Shown here: in pieces, positions 44,687 to 53,621 of the stretch
How the letters are laid out: each line of letters starts with the position of its first letter
Position numbering within the stretch: the stretch's first letter is position 1
From: Gordonia polyisoprenivorans
Lineage (GTDB): Bacteria > Actinomycetota > Actinomycetes > Mycobacteriales > Mycobacteriaceae
Direction of reading: 5' to 3'
Assembly (NCBI RefSeq): GCF_017654315.1
Contig: NZ_CP072203.1
Span: 620,001-684,000, forward strand
Length of the DNA: 64,000 nt
Notes under the pieces: generated by a model
What the model was told of the DNA's origin: nothing
Seen by the model: only the letters and a program-made list of their open reading frames with translations
Databases searched by the model: none
Program-made: the position numbers and the translations under genes

Positions 44687-47600
44687 GTGCGACGCATACA
44701 AGCGAAGGATGAACTGTTGTCGGAGCTGGCGGCCACCGAAGTCTATGACACGATGTATCACTCTTATGCAGAATCCGAGAATCCGCATCGAACAATCTAT
44801 CACGCCCTCCCAATTCTCGACTTTCAACTGCGGTTTGTCGCAATTCTGGCTACCGGCTACGTTCGGCACTCCGGTATATCAGGGGCAAAGCTGAACAGAT
44901 CACTCGGTTTCGGGACCTTGATCGCAACCCTGAAAGGTATCTCGAAAGATATAGACGAAGGTACGCAGAATCTGTCTAGGATCCAGAGCCTGGTGGATCA
45001 GGTGATTGGTGTGATAGGGACACCGGTCAAACTGCCGGACTCCGGTAAGCCGAGAACTATAACTAGCATCAGAAATCTTGCCTCTCACAGCTCGCCGATT
45101 CCGGATGATATCGATATAAACCGTGAAGTCGACGCAGTCTCAGACCTGATTGTCAATTTTCTTTCATCATGCAGGGTTGAATACTCTGGAGGAGAGTGTT
45201 CCATCATTGATGATCAGGAAAATTCCGTGATCGATATCTACCCTTTGATACACTCGACTTCAGCTGGCACATGGAACCTCTACTCCAGGGCGAAACAGTC
45301 ATCCTACACTTTCAGTGTGCATGGTGGCTCCTCTTTCGATACAAGTATTGGTGAAAAATCTAAACCGGAGATTGTCAAATTTATTAGGGAACACGATCTA
45401 TCCCGAAATGATGAGTTGCAGATATCGGCCTTCCATTCGGACGCCATAAACGATTTGTCCACCTTTGCCGAGGCTGATACGAAGCCGACCTTCCTCGACC
45501 AGCAAAGTGAGTTCACGGTTTTCTGGACCCGTGCATTCGGTACAGGATCACAGAATCGAGCTGATACATTCCGTCTGGCCGCTGATTTTCAGCGGCTATG
45601 GCGAGATGACAGCGGATCATGGACCCCTTACTCACGACTTCTTACGGAAATAACTGGATGGTCTAACGTAGCTAAGAGACTGTCGCATTTCTACAGAAGA
45701 GAGCTGGATAGCATTATTGCTCAGGAAGCGGAAATGCTGGGCTTCAGACTTGCATCAGATCGATCACTTGTGTACCCCGAGGTGCGGGTCACAGACTTGG
45801 ATGGATCGCGACCTAGACGTACTGACTTTTCGGACGTGATCAAAAAAATGCTCGAGGACCTAGGCGGCCTTAGCGGTCAGACGCATATCCTCTTCATAAA
45901 TGCTGACGCTGGTGCAGGAAAGACTAGGTGCATGTTGCAGGCTGCAATCGACCAGAGCGATAAGGTTGCAGAATCCAACGATGGGTACAGTTTACCCCTG
46001 CTTCTGTATGTGCGCGCCCACGGGAATGCGATGTCGAATATTAACGACGCAATAGACGCGGCAGTTGCCACCACCAGAGCGTTAACCCAGCAATCTGTCG
46101 GCACCCTGTCTCGAAACGGGCTCCTAGCCATAATGATTGACGGCTTCGACGAGTTTGTTGGTGATTCCTCGTATTCTGATGCGATCGGATCGCTTAAAGG
46201 TTGGCTGGCTGCGCTGGGCGGTAGAGGGGCAATGGTGATTTCCGCACGATCAAGCTACTATCTGAACCAGTACCGGTCCAGCGTTAACCGTGCGGTTGGT
46301 CCGGACGCGCCAGCAGTTCGACATCGTATAGCGACGCTATTGCCGTGGACTGAGGCAAAGGTAATTGAGTATGCGGCAACTTTCGGCCTGGAGGGACATC
46401 TAGTCCGTTCCTTACCCAAGGGTGAAAGGCATGCTCTTCGTCTCCCATTCTTCGCGCACGCCTTCGTAGAGTTGCACCTAAGTGATGAAGCATCATCGAA
46501 TGGTACCTCAGCACTGAGTTACCTCGTAAGTAGCTACATTAAGAGAGAGTCTGGGAAACTTACAGATTCTATCGGGGATGGGGCGCTAATGACCGCTGTG
46601 GAGATCGAACAATTATTCGAACATGCTGCGGAAACAATGTCAGAGAACTCGGAGCGGATCATCACATTGCCAGAGCTCGAGTATCTCGCTGAGATGGCAA
46701 TTGGCGAAGAGCTGCGCGCACGGAAGGGGCTGCGAGAGCGTCTTTCTACAATGTGTACAATTGCTGCGCAGTCCGGTCAAAGGCATCAATTCGGGTTCAC
46801 CCACGAAGTGTTTTATGACTTCTTTCTTGCCGGTTCCATAATCCGGTATCTTGCAGGTTCCGACTCGCGTACCGCGGACGTGCAGCGACTCTTGCGGGCC
46901 TCTCCATGGAGAGATGGGACGGTAGACCGAATCATTTCAGATGAGACTTCGCGATCTCATTTGATCGAAATAGCTGATCGGCGTTACGGCGGGATGGTAT
47001 CAGAGCTGGGCTCAAATCAGTCAGTAAACATCGGAAGCATTATCTCGGCCGTGATTGAGCGAGGAGAGTCGGTCGATGGGCAGTGGGAAATATCTGGTGC
47101 AACCGTATCTGATGAACTCAACTTGTCGGGATTCAGCGGTAAACTGTTGTTAGGCAACTGTCAGCTGGAGTCGCTCAAGCTGCCTGGAAAGAAGGGGTGG
47201 GGCGTCGACCTGAGTGGAACATCTATCCGGCAACTTACCGTTAATGGACAGAACCTCGCCGGGGCGACGAATATCTCATCGAATCTAGTTGAGAATGTTG
47301 TTTGCTCAGGAGAGTTCATCTACCGGCCATCGGAAATTGCAGCCGTGCTTGTCGATAGAGGTGCGGAGGTTGTCGATAGAAAGATTGAAGTGACGACGCC
47401 CAATGCTGAGCTAGATACCTACAAGGCGATTCTTAGGGTTCTCATCAGTAGAGGTGCCACGACTGTGATCATAAAAGCGGATGACTGGTCGCTAATTGAT
47501 GCAAGGCTTGATTCTGATATCCCAAATCACAAGGAGTGGCGGGAGTTCGCGCGGCGACTAATGCGCAACGAGCTAGCAAAGAGAGAATCATTTGCATCTA

Positions 47601-47698
47601 GTGGGCGGGCGAAGTATCGGCTCAGACTGACGGTCTCCGCGGAAGACATTCTCGCGCAAAAGGACGACCCAAGGATAAGTCAGTTTTGGGTAGAATAG
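44687..47698 (+). CDS. STAND/NACHT NTPase with N-terminal HEPN-like RNase motif (candidate antiphage protein)
   Basis: A 1003-aa cytoplasmic protein. N-terminus (1-170): helical, with R129-N-L-A-S-H134, the Rx4H signature of HEPN ribonucleases. Residues 180-380: unknown. NACHT core: Walker A NADAGAGKTRCML (about 405-417) and Walker B IMIDGFDEF (about 482-490), with the two-acid DGFDE form typical of NACHT. Then a helical arm (FFAHAFVELHL ... FGFTHEVFYDFFLAG, about 595-720). C-terminal third: beta-solenoid-like (ATVSDELNLSGFSGKLLLGN), the usual place for a ligand sensor. Known bacterial NACHT/STAND proteins detect phage products and fire an effector; here an RNase would be the effector. Start GTG 44687. 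AT-rich codons and the adjoining restriction system support horizontal gain. Exact architecture not recognised. Confidence 0.75.
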   Translation: MRRIQAKDELLSELAATEVYDTMYHSYAESENPHRTIYHALPILDFQLRFVAILATGYVRHSGISGAKLNRSLGFGTLIATLKGISKDIDEGTQNLSRIQSLVDQVIGVIGTPVKLPDSGKPRTITSIRNLASHSSPIPDDIDINREVDAVSDLIVNFLSSCRVEYSGGECSIIDDQENSVIDIYPLIHSTSAGTWNLYSRAKQSSYTFSVHGGSSFDTSIGEKSKPEIVKFIREHDLSRNDELQISAFHSDAINDLSTFAEADTKPTFLDQQSEFTVFWTRAFGTGSQNRADTFRLAADFQRLWRDDSGSWTPYSRLLTEITGWSNVAKRLSHFYRRELDSIIAQEAEMLGFRLASDRSLVYPEVRVTDLDGSRPRRTDFSDVIKKMLEDLGGLSGQTHILFINADAGAGKTRCMLQAAIDQSDKVAESNDGYSLPLLLYVRAHGNAMSNINDAIDAAVATTRALTQQSVGTLSRNGLLAIMIDGFDEFVGDSSYSDAIGSLKGWLAALGGRGAMVISARSSYYLNQYRSSVNRAVGPDAPAVRHRIATLLPWTEAKVIEYAATFGLEGHLVRSLPKGERHALRLPFFAHAFVELHLSDEASSNGTSALSYLVSSYIKRESGKLTDSIGDGALMTAVEIEQLFEHAAETMSENSERIITLPELEYLAEMAIGEELRARKGLRERLSTMCTIAAQSGQRHQFGFTHEVFYDFFLAGSIIRYLAGSDSRTADVQRLLRASPWRDGTVDRIISDETSRSHLIEIADRRYGGMVSELGSNQSVNIGSIISAVIERGESVDGQWEISGATVSDELNLSGFSGKLLLGNCQLESLKLPGKKGWGVDLSGTSIRQLTVNGQNLAGATNISSNLVENVVCSGEFIYRPSEIAAVLVDRGAEVVDRKIEVTTPNAELDTYKAILRVLISRGATTVIIKADDWSLIDARLDSDIPNHKEWREFARRLMRNELAKRESFASSGRAKYRLRLTVSAEDILAQKDDPRISQFWVE

Positions 47699-47745
47699 TC
47701 CCGCGCGCAGAGTGGTCTAAATGGACTGAGCGTTGAATAGCCTGG

Positions 47746-48018
47746 ATGGTGGGTTTGGTTTTATCGGACGATTTCCTAACGTGGATAGACAGATTTCAAC
47801 AAAGCGCGGCGCATCTGATGCGCCTTGGCGGCGAACGCTACACGGCCGAGGCATCTCTATTTGTCGGGGTGTTCTGTTGGGCGACTCGTCGTGGATTGTC
47901 TTTCGAGGCAATCGGAATACCTAGCTCACGCAGTAGTCTTTGCTGCAACGCAGAGTTACGGCTCCACTTGTTCGAGGGGATAGCGTACCGGCGGTCATGG
48001 ACTTGCGGTCGGCGTTAG
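47746..48018 (+). CDS. Possible small gene or gene remnant
   Basis: A 90-aa frame from GTG 47746. The first ~60 residues (DDFLTWIDRFQQSAAHLMRL ... FVGVFCWATRRGLSFEAIG) look like natural helical protein; the last ~30 do not. No family recognised. It may be the end of a lost gene between the NACHT gene and the remnant at 48244. Nothing else was seen in 47699-48243. Confidence 0.25.
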   Translation: MVGLVLSDDFLTWIDRFQQSAAHLMRLGGERYTAEASLFVGVFCWATRRGLSFEAIGIPSSRSSLCCNAELRLHLFEGIAYRRSWTCGRR

Positions 48019-48243
48019 CCACAGGTTGTCATCAATGAGTTCTTGATAGATCAGACGCAAGGGTAGGCTCTCTGACCGCTTCGTGTTGGAGGTTCTGGGT
48101 AGAGAACGAATCTAAGCTGTGCGCCGCATCAAACGTGCCCCGATCGAATGCAACACATCGCACAAGGTGTTGAGCAGTCCTCGGTCTGTCGGTAGGGAAT
48201 CGCGATTGCCGGAGAATTCAGCATACCTCCGGTGAGTCGTCCG

Positions 48244-48441
48244 TTAACGCGCGTCACAGACACCAAGCGTGAACTCATCGACGGTCTCGCCGAAATCCAC
48301 GTAGCAGCGCAACGTCCCGTACTTCTCCTTGATCTGTGCATAGGTGAAATCGGAGGTAATGCAGGTGGGCGTCCGGTGTAGCCGAGACAGCAACGGATAC
48401 CAGCCGATGTGGACCGTGCAGTCCACCTCCGGCGATGCCAT
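48244..48441 (-). pseudogene. Remnant of a small conserved protein
   Basis: 65 codons resemble the middle of a family of small phage/accessory proteins: VHIGWYPLLSRLHRT, then FTYAQIKEKYGTLRCYVDF. Relatives usually continue into a Cys-pair tail, absent here. The N-terminus also seems short. It lies at the right border of the AT-richer insert and is probably decayed. Confidence 0.35.
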
Positions 48442-48471
48442 CGCCGGAGGCAGCTGTGTCAGGTTCGGCTA

Positions 48472-49890
48472 TCAGGCTGCCCCACGGTCCGACTCGGGCT
48501 GGGCCTCGTCGTCGGCGACCCCTGCCAGCGCGGCCAGCGCCTCACTTAAGAGCCGGTCGATAACCGAGTAAACCGTGCTGCAGGACTTCTCGATCTTCTG
48601 TGCGTTCTTCTCGATGGCACCGGCGGTCTTCTTAATGTCGTCGATTCCGCTCAGCTGCTCGACGGCGGCGGTGATCTTCTCTTCGGCTGTCGCGATCTCG
48701 TGCGCTCCGGATCGGTTCGCTGCGGTGAGCGCAGACGCGCGCAGCAGCATGATGACGGTGCGCAGGAGATCGGAGTCGTCGTTGAGCGGGTCGAAGGCGA
48801 GGACGATCCGGCGCTTTCCCAGCACACGGATCGTCTCACCGCAGTTCTGCTCGGCGCTCCGGACGAGCCCGACAGCCGCGTCGGCCTGGCGGTTGCGCTC
48901 GGCTTCGTCGAAGTACGCACCCCACCCATCTCGCTTGGAGTCGGTCACCTCGACGACCACACGGGCAGCGCCCCCGTCAACGGTAAGTACTCCGTCTCCC
49001 TTCTTCGATCGAGGGATTGCGCCGACGACGGTTCCGGTCTCGCAGTACTCGTCACCCATACCGGCGGCGATGGTCTGAAGGACCTCGTGGATCTCGTTCT
49101 CGTAGGTACCGCCCTTGATGGGGGAGACCTTGCTGACCGATGCCTTCGCCTCGGCGACCCGCAACGCAGTCACCACGATGTCGAGACGCTCGGACAGCTC
49201 CGAGTGCTGCTTCGTCAGCTGCTCGGTGAGCGACTCCTGGCGCTTGGCGAGCTCAGCGGAGTGCTTGGCCATCGGCGACGCAGGATCGGTGGGATCGAAC
49301 TGCTTGGCGGCCTTGGTCAACAGCTCGGTGGTGTTCGCAGCCGCTCGCTTGTCCAGATTGGCGGCGAACTGCTCGAGCAACGGTGCGAACCGGTCGATCA
49401 CCTCCGGGTCGGTGCCGCCAAAAAGACGCTTGAGTTCCGCTTCGGTCTCTTGCCGCATGGTGGCGATCGCCTCGGTCAGCGACTTGCGCGTCGCCTCGTC
49501 CGCCTCCCGGAACGCCTTCTGCGCGTCGGCGGCTGCCTTGGTCACGGCCTCCGACGCGGCTTTGACGCTACGGTCGGTCATCGCTGCGGCTTCCGCGGTC
49601 GACGTGCTGGCCTTCTCGCCGAGCTCAGTGATCATTCGTTCCAGTGCCTGCGCTTCCTGCGCTTGGCCGGTGGCCGAGAGCGCATGGGCTCCGACAGTGA
49701 GCGCCTTGGCAACAAACCCGGCGAGATCGGCCTCGGCCAAGGTGGCGGGGTCATCGACAAGTGCACCGCGTTCCCCGGTTGTCCATCGCTGGGCTTCGCG
49801 CACGACGGCCTTGTCGGTCACCGTCACGTTCTCGATCACCACCGAGGTGGTGTCGGCATCGAAGTGCGCGGAGCTGGGTGAATCGATCAT
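48472..49890 (-). CDS. Coiled-coil protein with restriction-nuclease-like C-terminal domain
   Basis: A 472-aa protein. About residues 70-265 are a long coiled coil of heptads (EAAAMTDRSVKAASEAVTKA, LAKRQESLTEQLTKQHSELS). A globular domain follows (about 275-385) with the order E (GGTYENEIHEVL), GDG (KKGDGVLTV) and VVVEVTDSK, which fits a PD-(D/E)xK nuclease core, then GWGAYFDEAERNR. This resembles DUF2130-type and RmuC-like proteins. It is divergent from the type I restriction operon and shares with it a 44-bp near-palindrome, so it is probably co-regulated and part of the defence island. Start ATG 49890. Confidence 0.6.
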   Translation of the reverse strand: MIDSPSSAHFDADTTSVVIENVTVTDKAVVREAQRWTTGERGALVDDPATLAEADLAGFVAKALTVGAHALSATGQAQEAQALERMITELGEKASTSTAEAAAMTDRSVKAASEAVTKAAADAQKAFREADEATRKSLTEAIATMRQETEAELKRLFGGTDPEVIDRFAPLLEQFAANLDKRAAANTTELLTKAAKQFDPTDPASPMAKHSAELAKRQESLTEQLTKQHSELSERLDIVVTALRVAEAKASVSKVSPIKGGTYENEIHEVLQTIAAGMGDEYCETGTVVGAIPRSKKGDGVLTVDGGAARVVVEVTDSKRDGWGAYFDEAERNRQADAAVGLVRSAEQNCGETIRVLGKRRIVLAFDPLNDDSDLLRTVIMLLRASALTAANRSGAHEIATAEEKITAAVEQLSGIDDIKKTAGAIEKNAQKIEKSCSTVYSVIDRLLSEALAALAGVADDEAQPESDRGAA

Positions 49891-49963
49891 GTTGGCCTCC
49901 TACGGCTCGTGGCGGTCGCGGATCGGCTGCCGCACCCAGATTGCGATGGCGCATTTAGGATCA

Positions 49964-50007
49964 CAAGTGCATTCACTGTTAAGCCCCCTTACCAGTGAAT
50001 CAACTTG
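49964..50007. promoter_or_regulatory. 44-bp near-palindrome in the divergent defence promoter
   Basis: The 22-base left half CAAGT..ATTCACTG.TAAG is repeated inverted in the right half (17 of 22 positions pair). The core ATTCACTG/CAGTGAAT arms are perfect. It lies between the coiled-coil nuclease-like gene (start 49890) and the restriction operon (start 50077), with room for both promoters. The HTH at the N-terminus of the first operon protein makes autoregulation plausible. Confidence 0.65.
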
Positions 50008-50076
50008 TAGGCGGCGATCGAGCGATTAAGGTTCTCGGTATTGCCTGCAACGACGCCACGAGGAGGTGACCGACCG

Positions 50077-51975
50077 GTGAGCACACTGACGATGCAGGAC
50101 ATCGCAGTCCTGGCGAGGGTATCGCGGCCGGCCGTCAGCCAGTGGCGGAAACGTCCGGTGGTGCGTGGAGAACTGATCCCGTTTCCGACGCCGGTCACCA
50201 CCGTCGACACAGTCGAGCACTTCGATGAAGCAGACATCATGGCGTGGTTGGAGCGGACCGGCAGGGGGAAGAACCGAGAGGAACAGCACCTTGACGTCGG
50301 TGCATACTCTCTGACCGACGGCGTCCGGTACGACGACGTGGTACTCCTGTTGGCGCTGTACGCGCTGGCAGGCGTGGACTTGGCAAGAGCGTCACACGCA
50401 GACCTTGTGGCCGCGGCAGTGGCAGCCGACCCGGCCGATGAGCTGATCGTCAGCGAGGTCGAGTCGCTCGATGTCGACACCGATACGTTGACGTTCACCG
50501 AGCAGCTCATCGATGCGTCCCTCGGTACCCCCGATGCCCTTGCACGGTTGGAGCGAGGACGCCTCGGCCGAGCCCGGGGCGCCCGAGACCTGACCGATGA
50601 GGCGATGGAGCTAATGCGCCACGTTGTCGAGGTCGCGGTGGCTCACGTCGGCGACGACGTAGCCATCGTGCCCGCCGGTGCACCTGATCTGGCGCTTGCC
50701 GTCGCAGATGTCGGTGGTCGGCTTGTGGTCGACGGACAAGTGGGCGATCCACGTAGTCTCAGGCGGCGAGCCATCATCGCTGAGGTGGAGACAGACACCG
50801 CTCCACGCGGCCCGGCGGTATCGGTCACCTCGCTGCTCGGAGCCGAGATCGCGGACGTCCTGGAGGCCGTCGATGGGGTCCTGCTCGAGCTGAACGACGG
50901 AGACGTGGGGGTGATCGTGGCCTCGGCAGCCGCGTTGACCGATCATCTCGCCGGCGACCTTCAGCGGCGCAGGTCGGAGACGCTCAAAATCAGCAATACG
51001 GTTGCGGCGCTGCGTCTCCCGCGCGGCATATGGCGCGAGGCGCACCGACAGAGTCAGGCGATGTGGATCTGCAAGGGCGGCGCAGGGGTCGACCGCCTAC
51101 AGGTGGCAGACCTCAACACGCTCGACCCGACGGAGCTCGGTGACCTCGCGAGCGACATCGCCGCGGCACTTGACCATGACGTCCGCAGAGCGTTCCGGTT
51201 CACTCGACCGCGGGAGATGTTGCGCATCCGAACCAGCGGAACCGTTGTCCCGCAGGGTACTCAGGCCCAGCGTCTGCATCCCCGACGTGCCGCATCGCAT
51301 GCTGATCGGGTCCATGAGGCCACGCTGCAGACGTCTGAACCGGCACCAACCGTCGACATCCTGATCTCCCCGTCGGCAGGTCGGTTTCGGACACAACAGT
51401 TTTCGATCGACGAGTTGATCGAACAGAAGCTGGTCAAGGTCATGTCCGGCAATAGGATCGGCCCGGAGGATGCCGACCCGGAGGGGACGGTCGCTGTGCT
51501 ACCCGATCGTCCGTTTCGGCTGGACCCGTTCGATGCTGCCCAGCGCTACCGCAGGGCCCGCCGGACCGAGCCCGGCGACATCGTTTTTGTCGAGAAGCCA
51601 ACGCCGCGTGCCGTCATCGACGCGGCCGGTGGGTCGCTCGTCGCGACGCCGGCAAAGATTCTGCGCATCAATCGCAATGCGCCGTTCGGACCGCACACCA
51701 TCGCGGCGATCATCAACACACGGTGCGCACCAGGCAGTGGATGGCGGAAGTGGTGCGTGCCCGAACTCGCGGCGGACGAAGCCGCTCGCTTGGAAGCAGC
51801 CTTGGCGGAGGTCACCGGCTACCAGCGCGCCGTCGAACAGAAGGCCGCCGCAGCGACGGACTTGATTGGCGCACTCATTGATGGGATCGCCGAAGGCGAG
51901 ATCTCGCTGGACGCCGACAAGACCACCGTTGGGATAACGGCAACAGCAACCACAGTAACCACCGATACAGCGTGA
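50077..51975 (+). CDS. HTH protein with type I specificity-like C-terminus, first gene of the restriction operon
   Basis: A 632-aa protein from GTG 50077 (AGGAGGTG ribosome site). Residues 1-60 form a DNA-binding HTH (TMQDIAVLARVSRPAVSQWR). Residues 85-330 resemble, in layout, the N6-methylase fold of class I methylases, but there is no NPPF or DxFxGxG motif, so it should not methylate. The C-terminal ~190 residues read like an HsdS half: a target-recognition-type stretch (GDIVFVEKPTPRAVIDAAGG, ILRINRNAPFGPHTIAAIIN) and the closing helix (LAEVTGYQRAVEQKAAAATD). It overlaps hsdM's open frame start. It may tune expression or recognition of the restriction system; the function is unknown. Confidence 0.6.
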   Translation: MSTLTMQDIAVLARVSRPAVSQWRKRPVVRGELIPFPTPVTTVDTVEHFDEADIMAWLERTGRGKNREEQHLDVGAYSLTDGVRYDDVVLLLALYALAGVDLARASHADLVAAAVAADPADELIVSEVESLDVDTDTLTFTEQLIDASLGTPDALARLERGRLGRARGARDLTDEAMELMRHVVEVAVAHVGDDVAIVPAGAPDLALAVADVGGRLVVDGQVGDPRSLRRRAIIAEVETDTAPRGPAVSVTSLLGAEIADVLEAVDGVLLELNDGDVGVIVASAAALTDHLAGDLQRRRSETLKISNTVAALRLPRGIWREAHRQSQAMWICKGGAGVDRLQVADLNTLDPTELGDLASDIAAALDHDVRRAFRFTRPREMLRIRTSGTVVPQGTQAQRLHPRRAASHADRVHEATLQTSEPAPTVDILISPSAGRFRTQQFSIDELIEQKLVKVMSGNRIGPEDADPEGTVAVLPDRPFRLDPFDAAQRYRRARRTEPGDIVFVEKPTPRAVIDAAGGSLVATPAKILRINRNAPFGPHTIAAIINTRCAPGSGWRKWCVPELAADEAARLEAALAEVTGYQRAVEQKAAAATDLIGALIDGIAEGEISLDADKTTVGITATATTVTTDTA

Positions 51976-51995
51976 TGAGAAGGGAATTTACACAG

Positions 51996-53621
51996 ATGGC
52001 TGCACGACGAAAGGCGGAGCTGACGGCTCCGTCCACGATGAAGGAACTCAAGGACACGTTGTGGAAGGCTGCCGACAAGCTGCGGGGCTCGCTGTCGGCG
52101 AGCCAGTACAAGGACGTGATCCTCGGGTTGGTTTTCCTCAAGTACGTGTCCGACTCCTATGACGAGCGACGCGAAGAGATTCGGCGTGAACTGACTGCCG
52201 ACGGCTTCGACGAGGAGCAGATAGACGAAGTCATCGACGACACCACCGAGTATCACGGCGCGGGCGTCTTCGTCGTCCCGCCGATCGCGCGGTGGTCGTT
52301 CCTCGCGGACAACGCCAAAGGCTTCACTCCCGGTGACGGTACTCCCGACAAGAACATCGGCCAGCTGATCGACGAGGCCATGGATGCGGTGATCGCAGCC
52401 AACAAGTCGCTGGGCGGAACGCTGCCGCGAATCTACAACCGCGACAACATCGATCAACGACGCCTCGGTGAACTCGTTGACCTGTTCAACAGCGCTCGAT
52501 TCAGTCGCCAGGGCGACCACAAGGCTCGCGACCTGATGGGCGAGGTGTACGAGTACTTCCTCGGCAACTTCGCTCGAGCGGAAGGCAAGCGGGGTGGCGA
52601 GTTCTTCACGCCACGCAGCGTGGTTCGGGTGATTGTCGAGGTCCTTGAGCCGACCAAGGGTCGCGTGTACGACCCGTGCTGCGGTTCGGGCGGCATGTTC
52701 GTGCAGACCGAACAGTTCATCTATGAGCACGACGGCGACCCAAAGCAGGTCTCGGTCTATGGCCAGGAGGCTATTGAGGAAACCTGGCGGATGGCGAAGA
52801 TGAACCTGGCCATCCACGGCATCGACAACAACGGCCTCGGTTCTCGCTGGGGCGACACCTTCGCGCGAGACCAGCACGCAGATGTACAGATGGACTACGT
52901 AATGGCCAACCCGCCGTTCAACATCAAAGACTGGTCGCGAAACGAAGAGGACCCCCGCTGGCGTTTCGGCGTTCCGCCGGCTCGCAATGCCAACTACGCG
53001 TGGCTGCAACACATCCTGTACAAGCTCGCCCCCGGTGGCAAGGCCGGCGTGGTACTCGCCAATGGGTCGATGTCGTCGAACAGCAACGGCGAAGACGATA
53101 TTCGTGCCGAGATCGTTGATGCAGACCTCGTCTCGTGCATGATTGCGCTACCCACACAGTTGTTCCGTAGCACCGGAATCCCGGTGTGCCTGTGGTTCTT
53201 CGCCAAGGATAAGACAAAGGGCCCGCAGGGCTCGATTGACCGCAGTGGTCAGGTGCTGTTCATCGATGCCCGCGAGATGGGCTACATGGTGGATCGCGCC
53301 GAGCGGGCACTCACGGAAGATGAGATCGTCAAGATCGGCGACACCTTCCATGCGTGGCGTGGGTCTTCCTCTGCCGCGGCGAAAGGCCTCGAGTACGAGG
53401 ATGTTCCGGGCTTCTGCAGGTCGGCGACGCTCGAGGAGATCAAAGCTGCCGGCTACGCACTCACGCCTGGCCGGTATGTCGGGGCGGCCGTGGTCGAAGA
53501 CGACGGTGAGCCGATCGACGAGAAGATTGCGCGGCTGAAGACCGAACTGTTTGCGGCGCTGGATGAGTCGGCGCGAATGGAGAAGGTTGTACGGATGCAA
53601 ATGGAGCGGGTCGATGGGTGA
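51996..53621 (+). CDS. hsdM: Type I restriction-modification, methyltransferase subunit
   Basis: A 541-aa N6-adenine methyltransferase of type I systems. The HsdM N-terminal helical domain (TMKELKDTLWKAADKLRGSL), SAM motif DPCCGSGGMF (about residue 226) and catalytic NPPF (about 305) are intact. It works with HsdS to methylate the recognition site and with HsdR to cut unmodified DNA. The frame runs in from 51972 (GTG overlapping the previous stop), and ATG at 51975 is another option; 51996 gives the usual N-terminus. It overlaps hsdS by eight bases. Confidence 0.93.
   Translation: MAARRKAELTAPSTMKELKDTLWKAADKLRGSLSASQYKDVILGLVFLKYVSDSYDERREEIRRELTADGFDEEQIDEVIDDTTEYHGAGVFVVPPIARWSFLADNAKGFTPGDGTPDKNIGQLIDEAMDAVIAANKSLGGTLPRIYNRDNIDQRRLGELVDLFNSARFSRQGDHKARDLMGEVYEYFLGNFARAEGKRGGEFFTPRSVVRVIVEVLEPTKGRVYDPCCGSGGMFVQTEQFIYEHDGDPKQVSVYGQEAIEETWRMAKMNLAIHGIDNNGLGSRWGDTFARDQHADVQMDYVMANPPFNIKDWSRNEEDPRWRFGVPPARNANYAWLQHILYKLAPGGKAGVVLANGSMSSNSNGEDDIRAEIVDADLVSCMIALPTQLFRSTGIPVCLWFFAKDKTKGPQGSIDRSGQVLFIDAREMGYMVDRAERALTEDEIVKIGDTFHAWRGSSSAAAKGLEYEDVPGFCRSATLEEIKAAGYALTPGRYVGAAVVEDDGEPIDEKIARLKTELFAALDESARMEKVVRMQMERVDG

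Noticed and set aside
43800..48470. Prophage or integrative element
   Set aside because: No integrase, structural, replication or transfer genes and no att-like repeat; only composition suggests transfer.
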